In this document: positions 35,509-45,103 of the stretch, one piece after another
Position numbering within the stretch: position 1 is the stretch's first letter
How the letters are laid out: every line of letters starts with the position of its first letter
NCBI GenBank assembly: GCA_047921075.1
Contig: JBLRWS010000006.1
Location: 7,479-71,478, forward strand
Direction of reading: 5' to 3'
DNA: 64,000 nucleotides
DNA from: JBLRWS01 sp047921075
GTDB taxonomy: Bacteria; Bacteroidota; Rhodothermia; Balneolales; Balneolaceae
The notes under the pieces: model-generated
What the model was told of the DNA's origin: nothing
The model's database searches: none
What the model saw: only the letters and a program-made list of their open reading frames with translations
Program-made: the position numbers and the translations under genes

Positions 35509-35549
35509 GTGTCTTTCGGGAAAAGACACACTTCACACAGCCGAAGTGT
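35509..35549. other. Two overlapping hairpins between the UMF1 and Hc1-like genes
   Basis: Stem 1: GTGTCTTT (35509-35516) with AAAGACAC (35522-35529). Stem 2: ACACTTC (35528-35534) with GAAGTGT (35543-35549). They share two bases, so they compete at their junction. They could end transcription of the UMF1 gene or form a leader structure of the Hc1-like mRNA. Confidence 0.4.
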
Positions 35550-35596
35550 ATCTTATTTATTTACAGCAACTTACTATGTTGATGAAGATTGAAAAA

Positions 35597-36949
35597 TCAA
35601 TGGTCACTTATCTCTGTAAATGCGTCAGCTGTAGCCTCACCGCGTTTTTGATTTACAAAAAGACAGATAAAAACAGCTATTAGAAACAAAAATGCGCAAA
35701 AAAGAACCGAGCGCTGCAATCCAAATTGTGCCTGAAGCAAACCGATTCCTATAATCCCGAATACTCCGGCAAGCTTGTTTGATAAGCCCCAGAAACCGAA
35801 AAACTCGGCCGACTTTTCTTCGGGCGAAAAAAGCCCGACCAAAGCACGGCTGGCCGACTGGCTCGAGCCAAGGCTTAACCCTGCCAGTACGCCGATGTAA
35901 AGAAACATATACTGATCCTCGATAGAGGTGCCGGCAAACTGGTTCACCCACTCTGTAAGCCCTGCTACACCCCAAATGCCAAGAACGGCAAAAAACCAGA
36001 GGCCAAGGGTGAGGTTGTACGTGAGCTTTGCACCGATTCGATCCTGTAAAAACCCAAACCCAAAGGCTCCCGCCGCCGCTGTAACCTGAACAATGACAAA
36101 CATGAGAATGCGCACGGTTTCATCCCATTTCACAACCTGATCGCCGTAAATAAACGCAAAGGAGATGACGATGTAGATGCCGGCCATTGCAAAAAAGACC
36201 GAGATCAGAAAGATGGCCAGATCGCGGTAGTTTCCGATCTCTTTTAGCGTGCGGCCCATGCGTGCAAAGCCCATCGAGATAAAGCTTTCGCCGGGCGGAA
36301 GCTCCCTTCGCTTACCCGGCTCTTTTACCCACACAAAGGTAGGTATGGCGGCAAGCATGAAGAATACGGCCGCGAAAGGACCCACCCAGCGGATGCGATC
36401 AAAATTCTCGGCCGTTGCATCCCCCAGAAAAAGAATCACAAACCCGGCAGAAATCAGGCCGCCCACATACCCAAGTGCCCATCCAAACCCCGAAATTTTT
36501 CCAAGATCATCGGGCGGGCCCAGACTGGGCAAAAATGCGGCAATAAAGCTCTCGCCGATGGCGTATGAAAAGTTGGACACAATAAGCAGTACCACACCTA
36601 ACACAATCAACCCCGGCTCTACAAAATAGAGAAACGCAGTACTTACAATCGTGAGCAGATAGCTGCAAAAGAGGAATTTCTTCTTCAGCGCGGAATAGTC
36701 CATAATGGCTCCCAAAACCGGCCCCGAAAGTACCACCAGAAAGTAGCTCACAGCCAGGCCAACGCTCCACAAGAGGTTGCCCAGCCGAAAATCGTTCTCT
36801 GCATCGCCCACTATAACGGTTGTGAAAAGAACCGGAAAAATGACGGTGATAATGAGCAGTGTGTAGGCCTGATTGGCAAAATCGAACATGGCCCATCCAA
36901 AAATTTCTTTATTGGAGGCTCGCGGAATATCTTTTCGGAGGCGTTTCAT
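35597..36949 (-). CDS. UMF1/Atg22-like major facilitator transporter
   Basis: A 450-residue, 12-helix transporter. The N-terminal KEIFGWAMFDFANQAYT motif is the signature of the UMF1 family (Atg22-like, MFS clan), followed by a typical GPVLGAIMDYSALKKKFL loop. In yeast Atg22 exports amino acids from the vacuole; bacterial substrates are not known. It is transcribed together with, and 15 bases after, the upstream GH3 gene, which might hint at uptake of a sugar or amino-sugar product, but this is only context. Confidence 0.82.
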   Translation of the reverse strand: MKRLRKDIPRASNKEIFGWAMFDFANQAYTLLIITVIFPVLFTTVIVGDAENDFRLGNLLWSVGLAVSYFLVVLSGPVLGAIMDYSALKKKFLFCSYLLTIVSTAFLYFVEPGLIVLGVVLLIVSNFSYAIGESFIAAFLPSLGPPDDLGKISGFGWALGYVGGLISAGFVILFLGDATAENFDRIRWVGPFAAVFFMLAAIPTFVWVKEPGKRRELPPGESFISMGFARMGRTLKEIGNYRDLAIFLISVFFAMAGIYIVISFAFIYGDQVVKWDETVRILMFVIVQVTAAAGAFGFGFLQDRIGAKLTYNLTLGLWFFAVLGIWGVAGLTEWVNQFAGTSIEDQYMFLYIGVLAGLSLGSSQSASRALVGLFSPEEKSAEFFGFWGLSNKLAGVFGIIGIGLLQAQFGLQRSVLFCAFLFLIAVFICLFVNQKRGEATADAFTEISDH

Positions 36950-36964
36950 GGGGATAAGTATAGC

Positions 36965-38104
36965 TTATTCACGGATGATCCCCAACGTTCGTTTGGCGGT
37001 TGTAATGCGACGATAGCTTTGGTTAATTCGCTCTTCGGTAATGATCCCTTCGTCAATCAACGAGTGTATCAGGCTCACAACTTCTGGCACAACCTCCTCT
37101 TCGTACACCGAATTGTTTGCAAAAACGAGAATATCCACGCCGGCTTCAATCGCGTGTTGAACGGCAACATCAAGGCCGTAAAAAGAGCGAATGGCCTCCA
37201 TCTGCATGTCATCCGAAAAAAGGACCCCTTCGAAACCGAGCTCTTCCCGTAACAGCCCTGTCTGGACCTTCCCGGAGAGTGTGGCCGGCAATTCCGGATC
37301 GAGCGATGCATTAAATACATGCGCCGTCATTACGCCAAGAGGCGCAACGGATTGGATAAGAGACCGAAACGGTATCAGTTCCAATTCGTCCCACGTATCC
37401 GACACATCAGCCATTCCCACATGCGAGTCGTTCCAAGCGCTGCCATGGCCGGGAAAATGCTTGATAACCGGCAATACCGACTCCGCAATGTGCGCTTCGG
37501 AAAAAATGGCAGCATGCCGTATCACGGTTTCGGGATCGGATGAAAAGCTTCGCCCAAGACGGCCGATGATTGGATTAAGAGGATTGGTGTTCACATCCAC
37601 AACCGGCGCAAAATTGACATTAAACCCGAGCAAGGCAAGTTGGCGCGCCATAGACTGACTCTGGTTCTGTGTGGTGTCCGGCTCATTCAGAGTGCCAAGT
37701 GTTTCTGCCGACGGATAAACCGTAAATCCGCGATCGGCTTTAAGGCGCGCCACGCGGCCACCTTCCTGATCGACAGCTACAAAAAGAGGCATGGAAGCCA
37801 GTGATTGCAGCTCCCGAATAAGCGCTTGCACCTGATCGGGATCGTTGATGTTGCGATGAGCACGGCCCGAAGGGACATCCACATCAAAAAGAAGAACACC
37901 GCCAAGGTGAAAGTCCCGGAGGTCGCGGTAGATATGGGCCGATTCCTCTACCGTCATTCCCCGAAATCCGATCATCAGCATCTGCCCGATTTTCTCGTCG
38001 AGTGACGATTCAGGGGGCGGTTGCTGCGCACAACTAACCATTCCGCTGCTGTGGCTGAAAATGACGACAAGAAAAAGTAGCAGGTATCGGCCCGGTTGCT
38101 TCAT
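36965..38104 (-). CDS. Glycoside hydrolase family 3, beta-N-acetylhexosaminidase-like
   Basis: A 379-residue exported enzyme: signal peptide 1-24 with a possible lipid-bearing Cys25, then a GH3 barrel. Key motifs are LFVAVDQEGGRVARLK (near 108), the NagZ-type KHFPGHGSAWNDSHVGM (near 220) that carries the His/Asp dyad acting as acid-base, and LFSDDMQMEAI with the nucleophile Asp. NagZ enzymes remove GlcNAc from muropeptides; this one is predicted to lie outside the cytoplasm, so it may act on external chitin- or peptidoglycan-derived sugars. Confidence 0.88.
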   Translation of the reverse strand: MKQPGRYLLLFLVVIFSHSSGMVSCAQQPPPESSLDEKIGQMLMIGFRGMTVEESAHIYRDLRDFHLGGVLLFDVDVPSGRAHRNINDPDQVQALIRELQSLASMPLFVAVDQEGGRVARLKADRGFTVYPSAETLGTLNEPDTTQNQSQSMARQLALLGFNVNFAPVVDVNTNPLNPIIGRLGRSFSSDPETVIRHAAIFSEAHIAESVLPVIKHFPGHGSAWNDSHVGMADVSDTWDELELIPFRSLIQSVAPLGVMTAHVFNASLDPELPATLSGKVQTGLLREELGFEGVLFSDDMQMEAIRSFYGLDVAVQHAIEAGVDILVFANNSVYEEEVVPEVVSLIHSLIDEGIITEERINQSYRRITTAKRTLGIIRE

Positions 38105-38224
38105 GAAACTGTTTTTTTGGGTGGAAGATCCACGCGAAAAGACGCGTGCGTCAAACTTCAGAAAAAAACTGCTTTAAAGCTTATTTTTTTGCTTATTAGA
38201 GGGAACTCATCAACGAGAAAAAGA

Positions 38225-38238
38225 TTAGAAACTTCTAA
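38225..38238. promoter_or_regulatory. TTAGAA-AC-TTCTAA inverted repeat
   Basis: A perfect inverted repeat with 6-base arms in the upstream region of the TPR/anti-sigma-like gene at 38380. It resembles the TTAGA...TCTAA boxes at 62665 and 62715 but has a shorter spacer, so it may bind a different factor. Confidence 0.35.
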
Positions 38239-38379
38239 CGTAACAAAGGTGTTGCTAAAGTCTCTTTATGTATAGACATATAAAATAGATTAGCAAATGC
38301 CCGGTAGTAAATTATCTGCCATTGCATGTTGAAACAGAAAGAGTTGGACGCCTAAACATCACTTTAACTTTACTTACAG

Positions 38380-39114
38380 ATGATTGAGAGCCACATAAAT
38401 AATGAATTAGAAGAACAAATTGACAAATACGTCCAAGGACGCATGACTCCTGAAGAGGTTGACGAACTTTGGGTAGAATTGATTCAGGATGATTACTACC
38501 TGGACTATCTGAAGAGCGTAGCCAATCTTAAGCAAATTGCAGAGGAAAAGGAGAAAACAAACATCCTTACCCTCTCGCCTGCTGCTAAGTGGGTTTCTGC
38601 CGCAGCGGCCATTGTGGTGATTGCTGCCTCTCTTGTATTTGTGAACCTGCAGATACAATCGCAGGAAATGCTGCAACCGCTATCCTCTATTGAGCTGGAT
38701 TATTATCGTTCAGCCGAGGGTAATGCTGCCGAAGGAACGGGATTTGAGTCGGTTCGACAAGCGATCTTATTTGCCAATCAGGGCGACCCTGATGAGGCGA
38801 TTCTTATGATTGACCGACGCGTTGCTGATGAGTCTGTCTCCGATATCGAACGGTCGGAGCTTATGCTTACCGCAGGTTCTATTTTGTACAACAACGGCCA
38901 ATTCGAACAAGCCATTTCCCGGTTTGAGCGGGCATTGCAGTATGGAAATGAGAGCATTCTTTTTCAGGAGCGTGTATACTGGTATCTGGGCAACGCTCAT
39001 TTCCAAATGAACAACATTCCACAGGCCGTTGCTGCGCTACAGGTTACCTTCGACTTTAACGGAGCCTATAGCCGTATCGCACAAAGCTACTTAAAAGCAC
39101 TCACCAGTATCTAA
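38380..39114 (+). CDS. Single-pass membrane protein with TPR repeats, anti-sigma-like N-terminus
   Basis: A 244-residue protein: an N-terminal acidic helical part (IDKYVQGRMTPEEVDELWVELIQ), one membrane helix (about 69-87, AAAAIVVIAASLVFV) and periplasmic TPR repeats (about 120-240, with GSILYNNGQFEQAISRFERAL and GNAHFQMNNIPQAVAALQ). The layout matches Bacteroidetes proteins derived from anti-sigma factors, where the first 60 residues would bind a sigma factor. No zinc-binding HxxxCxxC and no sigma factor gene are present, so the role is uncertain. Confidence 0.65.
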   Translation: MIESHINNELEEQIDKYVQGRMTPEEVDELWVELIQDDYYLDYLKSVANLKQIAEEKEKTNILTLSPAAKWVSAAAAIVVIAASLVFVNLQIQSQEMLQPLSSIELDYYRSAEGNAAEGTGFESVRQAILFANQGDPDEAILMIDRRVADESVSDIERSELMLTAGSILYNNGQFEQAISRFERALQYGNESILFQERVYWYLGNAHFQMNNIPQAVAALQVTFDFNGAYSRIAQSYLKALTSI

Positions 39115-39145
39115 ACTTGTCGGCTGCTCTCTTGAGCGATTTTTT

Positions 39146-39176
39146 AAAAAGCCCGAACATCCCGTTTGGGCTTTTT
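39146..39176 (+). terminator. Rho-independent terminator
   Basis: AAAAAGCCCGAAC (39146-39158) pairs with GTTTGGGCTTTTT (39164-39176), one G-U pair included, around an ATCCC loop. It ends the TPR/anti-sigma-like gene. Confidence 0.85.
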
Positions 39177-39349
39177 ATCTGTAGCTTTCCGATCTGTTGC
39201 GATGGGATGCCATTCTCTCTCCCGTCTCCGCAAAATCTCACCTGAATGCCGGAAGCTGAGAAGTCATTCGTGTTTTTTTCCCGGGCCCGCTATTCCCTCA
39301 TCTCCCCGCAATACGTTCACATAGGGGTAATCTGCTTTTCAGTGGGTAA

Positions 39350-40900
39350 TTACCTGCCCGATGTGGCACGCGCCGGAAGCTGAATCTCTTGAATCTGGCG
39401 CCGAAGCTGCTGTGCTTCTTCCGTCTCACCGATCTGCTCCATGGTTTCAGCCAGCAGTTGCAAAGCTTGTATCCGTTTGGGGGCCAGCTCCAGCTGCCGG
39501 TGCAACAGCCCGGCGGCTTCGCTCCAACGCTGCTGCTGCATATGTACCGATGCCACCATTTCGAGTGACGGCTTGAGGACAGCCGGCGGGCCGTAATCGA
39601 GAGGCAGATTCAGCTCCATCTCCACCGCCCGTTCCAGCAGGCGCATCCCTTCTGACGTTTGGCCGCGATGGATTGCGATGAGCCCCTGAAGCTGCGTCTG
39701 CATCACGGCCAGATGATCCTGCGAGTAGGCGCTTTCTGCACCGTTCAGTTTGGAGGCTTCGAGCGCTGCAGCATCCATATTCCCTTTTTGCAAGTGATAG
39801 AGCGCATTGGTGTAGAAGTAGCCGATACTTCCCGAGGTTTCTGTTTCAAAATCCAGCGTCCATTCGCTTACACGCTCCCACTGGCCGGTATCGATGATAT
39901 ACCGCGCCCGCATCATGGCAAAGTGCCACACATTGCGCCCGCTGCGATCGACCTGCACGCGCTCGTAACATTGGTTGATAATCTCTTCGGCATCGGTATA
40001 GCGGCCTTGTTGAACATATCCATAGGTTAACCAATACAGATTGTGCCCACACACTGTGGTAGACAACCCAAGCTCTTCTTCGCGGGCAATCTCTACACGG
40101 CTGGCATTTTCGTTGGCAACAACCGTCTCTTCCCACATACCCAGAGCCACAAAAATGTGCGAAACCATGTGCTGAGCATGTGCGGCTGCCGGTGCTATCT
40201 CGGCGTAGGCACGGGCCATCGGCAGGCCAAGCGGTGCGTGTATGGGGTCATCAAAGGAATGAATGAGATAGTGCGCCGCACCCGGATGTTTTTTGTTCGC
40301 CTCCCAAACCGGCATCAAAACAGCCGCCGCTTGCATGTAAAGTCGAAAATCGCGGCCTTCGTGTGCAGTGCCCAACATCGACAGGCCGTAAAAGCTGCGC
40401 GCTTCAAGATCGTCGGGGTGCGCTTCATGAAGATCGCGCATCGCGTCGCGATAGGCGAAGTCACGCTCTTCTTTGGACAGATTCTCCGTTTCCGGAACCG
40501 TTCCAAACAAGATTTCCAGTGCCTGCAAATAGCCCCGTTCCCGATCAGTAGGTATTTTTCGGAGGCGCTCGCCCGGCGTTGATGCATACCGATTCAGGAT
40601 CTCCACCGCTTCATCGCGCTGTTGCCGAAACCAGATGGGCTGATTTTTGGTCATCGCCTCGCCCCAGTACGCCATTGCAAAATCGGGATCGATCGCCTGT
40701 GCTTCCCGAAAACTGGCCGCTGCATCGCGATATTCAAAATTGTGTAAAAAAAGCAATCCGCGTATAAACGGCTCCTGTGCCTCTTCGGCGCCGGAATTAG
40801 GAAAGTGTACATCACCCAGTAACCGGTCATTTTGAGCCAAAGCGACTGTGGTTGTGAGGATAACGAGGAATAGAGTAAGAAGTGAGAGTCGGAATTTCAT
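39350..40900 (-). CDS. Exported TPR-repeat protein
   Basis: A 516-residue exported helical protein with a signal peptide (1-23, ending VALAQ) and TPR-like repeats throughout, for example FEYRDAAASFREAQAIDPDFAMAYW, then AAHYLIHSFDDPIHAPLG and HAQHMVSHIFVALGMW. The conserved HYLIHSFDD and HMVSHIF segments are shared by a family of secreted TPR proteins of unknown role. An open frame extends upstream to 40987 but ATG 40900 begins the signal peptide. Divergent from the acylphosphatase gene. Confidence 0.75.
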   Translation of the reverse strand: MKFRLSLLTLFLVILTTTVALAQNDRLLGDVHFPNSGAEEAQEPFIRGLLFLHNFEYRDAAASFREAQAIDPDFAMAYWGEAMTKNQPIWFRQQRDEAVEILNRYASTPGERLRKIPTDRERGYLQALEILFGTVPETENLSKEERDFAYRDAMRDLHEAHPDDLEARSFYGLSMLGTAHEGRDFRLYMQAAAVLMPVWEANKKHPGAAHYLIHSFDDPIHAPLGLPMARAYAEIAPAAAHAQHMVSHIFVALGMWEETVVANENASRVEIAREEELGLSTTVCGHNLYWLTYGYVQQGRYTDAEEIINQCYERVQVDRSGRNVWHFAMMRARYIIDTGQWERVSEWTLDFETETSGSIGYFYTNALYHLQKGNMDAAALEASKLNGAESAYSQDHLAVMQTQLQGLIAIHRGQTSEGMRLLERAVEMELNLPLDYGPPAVLKPSLEMVASVHMQQQRWSEAAGLLHRQLELAPKRIQALQLLAETMEQIGETEEAQQLRRQIQEIQLPARATSGR

Positions 40901-41072
40901 AACCGTGAATAAGGTGAACAAGACAGCCTGTAAGATGGCCGAAACTTTCCATTTCCACAAGCGGCAGCGGGCGGCATTTGATAACAAATGATTAAAACCG
41001 GATGTTTAGATGTCTGACTATTTCCGCTTTTACTGCACACTTTATTTTACTCACTCCAAACAAGATCACACC

Positions 41073-41357
41073 ATGGCCACCGTAACCAAACACCTCATCC
41101 TTTCGGGACGCGTACAAGGTGTGGGATTTCGCCATTTTACGAAAACCAAAGCGGAACAAGCCGGGCTTACGGGCTGGGTCTATAACAAACCGAATGGCGA
41201 CGTGGAGGCTGTGCTGCAGGGTGATGAGGAGGCTGTAGAGATCGTTGTTCAGGCGCTTGAAGAGGGGCCACGAATGGCACGAGTTGATTCTATCCGAGAA
41301 CATCATTCGTCCGACAAAATCGGGCAGGCTTACCCCTCTTTTGATGTACGCCGCTGA
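41073..41357 (+). CDS. acyP: Acylphosphatase
   Basis: A 94-residue enzyme that hydrolyses acyl-phosphate bonds such as that of carbamoyl or acetyl phosphate. The signature GRVQGVGFRHF has the phosphate-binding loop and catalytic Arg20, and the WVYNKPNGDVEA segment gives Asn38. ATG 41073 is chosen because an upstream in-frame ATG (41010) would add 21 residues not found in the family. Confidence 0.93.
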   Translation: MATVTKHLILSGRVQGVGFRHFTKTKAEQAGLTGWVYNKPNGDVEAVLQGDEEAVEIVVQALEEGPRMARVDSIREHHSSDKIGQAYPSFDVRR

Positions 41358-41414
41358 TCTCTGCCAATCCTTTTGAGCAAGCACTCTTCACCGCCGCGGA
41401 GAATCCGTTTCTGG

Positions 41415-43235
41415 TTACTGCCCCATTACCACGCCCTCACGCCGTGGATCTGCACCGCCGAAGTACCCCTCTTCCGTTACCTGAATCGCCTGCAGCCCGC
41501 TGGTCAGCGGTGATTCGTTGATCTCATGGCCGAGGTTTCTCAACGTTTGAACCAGTTCGGCAGGATAACCGAACTCCTCCAGCACCGATGGGCCGTTAAA
41601 GTTGGCAAAGTTTGGCACATCGATTGCTTCCTGAGCGTTCAACCCCCAATCGAGCATGCCTACAATGGCTTTGGCCGTGTAGTGGATGATGGCCGCACCC
41701 CCCGGCGATCCCACACTTGCCACCAATTGATTGTCGGCATCAAAAATCAATGTCGGACTCATGCTGGAACGGGGTCGCTTGTTGGGCTCTACACGATTGG
41801 CGATAAAGGCGCCGTCATCACCCATTGGAATCAGTGAAAAGTCGGTCATTTCGTTGTTTAATAGAAATCCACCCGGCAGTCCGGTACCCCCATCACTCAT
41901 AATTCGGCTGCCAAATCCGCTTTCGATGGTGGTTGTCATAGACACCGCCTGCCCGTTTCGATCGATAATACTGATGTGGCTCGTCCCCTTTTCAGGCTGT
42001 TCGGGCATCACCGCTGCATTCGACTGCACCTCGCCGGGTGCCCCGGGTTGAGCCCGTCCCATACTTCGATCTCCAATCTGAGCCGCCCGCTGCGCAAGAT
42101 AATCGGGATCGGTAAGGCTTTGCCACTCACCGGCGGGCGCCTCTACAAAATTGGGATCCCCGATATAGAGTGCACGATCGGCAAACGCGAGTTTAGACGC
42201 CTCCAGATACTGATGCAGCCACGAAGCGGTAGGATGGCCCTCTTCGTACGAAAACGGCTGAATAGGGTCTTCCAGGTACTCCATCATGCCCAGCATCTGC
42301 ATAATGGCAATATGGCCCGATGACGGCGGCGGGAACCCACAGATGCGATAATCACGCCACGCATCGCACAGCGCTTCGGTGGTAAAGTCCTGATCGGGAT
42401 AGGCCCGGATATCCTCGATGGTCATCGGGCCGGGCCGGTCATGCGATTGTACACGGTTTGCAATACTCTCCGCTACCCGTCCGGTGTAAAACGCATCCAC
42501 GCCACGCGCAGCAATGTCCTCAAGTACGTCGGCCAGTGCGGGATTTTTCAGTTCGTAGCCAATCGGGCGTGCATGGCCCCGATCATCATAATAAAAAGAG
42601 GCGGCAATATCGTCATTGCGGAGAGCTTCGTCGTTTTCGAGCAGTTCATGCAGGCGGGGGCTCACCCGAAATCCCTCGCGGGCAAGCGTGATGGCCGGCA
42701 CAAACAGTTCCCGCCAGGGCAGCACACCGTGGCGCTCGTGAGCAAATTTGAGCATCGCTACCGTTCCCGGAACACCCACCGAAAGCCCGCTGCGAACCGC
42801 ATCCGCAAAAGGCAGTGGATTCCCCTGCTCATCCAGAAAATGATTTTCGTCGGCTGCTGCGGGTGCAGTTTCCCGACCATTGTAGGCACTGATCTCTTCA
42901 TCTTCCCAAACCAGCAGAAAGGCGCCGCCTCCAATGCCGCTTGACTGCGGTTCCACCAACGTGAGTACCATCTGCACGGCGATGGCTGCATCCACGGCCG
43001 ATCCGCCGGCCTGAATAATCTGATATCCCGCATCGGTAGCAAGCGGGTTTGCCGCAGCCACAGCAAACTCGCGGGTTTCCCAGCCCGGTTTGGGAGTGTA
43101 TCCCGTCGACATTTCAGGCTGTTCGGGAATGGTGTATTGCAAGTCCTGTTCGGGCCGGTCGCAGCCAATGGCCGCCAGCAACCCGAAAGAAGAAATAATA
43201 ATCAGACTCAACAAACGGTGGATAGAAGCAGGCAT
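41415..43235 (-). CDS. ggt: Gamma-glutamyltransferase (glutathione hydrolase)
   Basis: A 606-residue Ntn-hydrolase precursor that cleaves gamma-glutamyl compounds such as glutathione. The signal peptide ends in a lipobox-like AAIGC (Cys25). The large-subunit motif SSGIGGGAFLLV is near 96; autocleavage should occur before Thr418 in EKGTSHISI, giving the small subunit, which contains MSDGGTGLPGGFLLNNEMTDF (in parts) and the GGTGLPGG region. It lies upstream, on the same strand, of no clear operon partner (77-base gap to the TauE gene). Confidence 0.93.
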   Translation of the reverse strand: MPASIHRLLSLIIISSFGLLAAIGCDRPEQDLQYTIPEQPEMSTGYTPKPGWETREFAVAAANPLATDAGYQIIQAGGSAVDAAIAVQMVLTLVEPQSSGIGGGAFLLVWEDEEISAYNGRETAPAAADENHFLDEQGNPLPFADAVRSGLSVGVPGTVAMLKFAHERHGVLPWRELFVPAITLAREGFRVSPRLHELLENDEALRNDDIAASFYYDDRGHARPIGYELKNPALADVLEDIAARGVDAFYTGRVAESIANRVQSHDRPGPMTIEDIRAYPDQDFTTEALCDAWRDYRICGFPPPSSGHIAIMQMLGMMEYLEDPIQPFSYEEGHPTASWLHQYLEASKLAFADRALYIGDPNFVEAPAGEWQSLTDPDYLAQRAAQIGDRSMGRAQPGAPGEVQSNAAVMPEQPEKGTSHISIIDRNGQAVSMTTTIESGFGSRIMSDGGTGLPGGFLLNNEMTDFSLIPMGDDGAFIANRVEPNKRPRSSMSPTLIFDADNQLVASVGSPGGAAIIHYTAKAIVGMLDWGLNAQEAIDVPNFANFNGPSVLEEFGYPAELVQTLRNLGHEINESPLTSGLQAIQVTEEGYFGGADPRREGVVMGQ

Positions 43236-43312
43236 ATTGTCTTGTTTTGATGGATGTTATGGATCGTAGTATATCCTGTTACAGGCCGATTTTCAATGAT
43301 CATTCGGGTGCC

Positions 43313-44122
43313 CTACAGGTAGGTGTCCCAAATCAGAACCGCGGCGATAACCAGTACAAACAGCGAGAACCATCGCTGCAGCTTCTCTTGTTGCACATGC
43401 CGGCTGATGGTGGCTCCGGCAAAACCGCCTGCAAAAGCGCCCAGAATTAAAGGAAATCCGGTTCCGAAATCGACATACCCGATGCTCCACGTGGTGAGCC
43501 CCTCCTGCACCGAACTCATCAGCGAAAACCGAAGCCAGCCCGAGAGAGAGATCACACTTACCGCTGCCGAAGAGATGCTAACCACCTTACTGATGGGCAA
43601 TTTGAACAGCAGATTTAGGATCGGCACCACGATGATACCGCCGCCAAGGCCGGCCAGTGCAGCAACGAGTCCGCCGCCTGTTCCCGCCGCAGCCATTTCG
43701 TACAACTTGGGTGGCGCCGTCCGCTCCGTACCGCCGTTTTCGGTTCTGCTTCGATGAAAGAAGAGTGCCGATATGTAGAGCAGGAGCACAACGAAAACCG
43801 CCACAAAAACACCTTCCGTATAAAAGGCAGCCGTTGTGATAAAGCTGCCTCCATATACCCCGATGATGCCGATAATTCCCACCCACAATCCAACCCTAAA
43901 ATGGTTGTTTTGCAGACGGATTTGCTGAATGGTACTGCTGGACGAAGCTGCAAAATTGCAGAAGAGCGAAGTGCCGATGGTCCACAACAATGGCGAAGCC
44001 ACACCGCTGCCCGAAAACACAAAAAAGAGAACCGGAGTGTAGATGATCCCTCCGCCGATGCCAAACAGCCCGGCAAGAACGCCTGTCGCCATACCAATGA
44101 TAAGGAGGATCAAAAACTCCAT
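43313..44122 (-). CDS. TauE/SafE family sulfite/organosulfonate exporter-like permease
   Basis: A 269-residue membrane protein with about eight helices in two related halves, each opening with a Gly-rich GIGGGIIYTPVL or GLGGGIIVVPIL segment, the mark of the TauE/SafE family. Members export sulfite, sulfoacetate or related anions; the substrate here is unknown. Its start follows directly on the phzF stop codon, so the two are co-transcribed. Confidence 0.87.
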   Translation of the reverse strand: MEFLILLIIGMATGVLAGLFGIGGGIIYTPVLFFVFSGSGVASPLLWTIGTSLFCNFAASSSSTIQQIRLQNNHFRVGLWVGIIGIIGVYGGSFITTAAFYTEGVFVAVFVVLLLYISALFFHRSRTENGGTERTAPPKLYEMAAAGTGGGLVAALAGLGGGIIVVPILNLLFKLPISKVVSISSAAVSVISLSGWLRFSLMSSVQEGLTTWSIGYVDFGTGFPLILGAFAGGFAGATISRHVQQEKLQRWFSLFVLVIAAVLIWDTYL

Positions 44123-44902
44123 CTACCCGATTTGAATGGTTCCCTGAAGATAGGTAACCGCACTGCCGCCGATGGTAACGCGATCGCCGTGCCAGCCGCA
44201 AAAGAGTTCGCCCCCTCGCGCGGAGAGCTGCCGTGCCGTCATGGTCTTCTTTTTCAGCTTCTTTCCCCAAAATGGAATCAACACGGTGTGCGCAGAGCCG
44301 GTAACGGGATCTTCCGGCACCCCTACGCCCGGCGCAAAAAACCGCGATACAAAATCACAATCACTCCCCTTTGCAGTCACAATCACACCCCGTGCATCGA
44401 TTCCCTTTAGCAGTTGATAATTGGGTTGAATGGAACGAAGCGTCGCCTCGCTATCCACCAATACCAATAGATCGGTGTGGAATGCCGTCTGTATCGGCAC
44501 CGCCCCAATCGCCTCGGGGATCGCCTCGGGGCAGGAAATGACGCGCGGGTCACGAGTGGGAAAATCAAGCCAAAGAAGGTCGTTTTTGAAATCAACCCGT
44601 AGTGGACCGCTTTTGCTGTGAAAGGTGACAGCCGTACCTTGATGATCCAAATGATGAAACAATACATGCGCGGCAGCAAGCGTGGCGTGTCCGCACAAAT
44701 CCACTTCCCGTTCCGGGGTAAACCAGCGCAGATGATAGCCTCCATCATCCATGGGTACAAAAAAAGCCGTCTCTGATAAGTTATTTTCCGCAGCAATCTG
44801 CTGCAATTTTCCATCCGAGAGCCACTCTTTCAGAGGGATCACCGCAGCGGGGTTTCCGCGAAACAAGTGATCGGTAAAGGCATCAACCTGAAAGATATCC
44901 AT
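44123..44902 (-). CDS. PhzF family isomerase
   Basis: A 259-residue protein with the two-lobed diaminopimelate-epimerase-like fold of the PhzF family. It has the N-terminal FQVDAFTDHLFRGNPAAV motif, LSETAFF with the catalytic Glu, REVDLCGHATLAAAHVL and EDPVTGSAHTVL. Function beyond isomerase-like activity cannot be assigned. The ATG at 44902 is preferred over a GTG two codons upstream. It is directly followed by the TauE-like gene. Confidence 0.88.
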   Translation of the reverse strand: MDIFQVDAFTDHLFRGNPAAVIPLKEWLSDGKLQQIAAENNLSETAFFVPMDDGGYHLRWFTPEREVDLCGHATLAAAHVLFHHLDHQGTAVTFHSKSGPLRVDFKNDLLWLDFPTRDPRVISCPEAIPEAIGAVPIQTAFHTDLLVLVDSEATLRSIQPNYQLLKGIDARGVIVTAKGSDCDFVSRFFAPGVGVPEDPVTGSAHTVLIPFWGKKLKKKTMTARQLSARGGELFCGWHGDRVTIGGSAVTYLQGTIQIG

Positions 44903-45103
44903 AGTCACATCGTCTAAAATTCATTCAAATTTGATCGCAATTGTACGCTCCTGTCATATTCCGGCCCGTTGTCGAGCATCCAACACCGAATGCGAACCCG
45001 TTCATTCGCCGGCGGAACGAAAACTTGCACGCGGAATGTACGCATTACGAACCTGCGAATCACACCGCTGTATTTTCAAGCTCAGAATGCCGACCTTTTG
45101 TCC

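Noticed and set aside
44969..45103. Longer N-terminus for MutS2
   Set aside because: The additional 45 residues are Arg/Thr-rich and unlike the family, whose N-terminus begins near the ATG at 45104.
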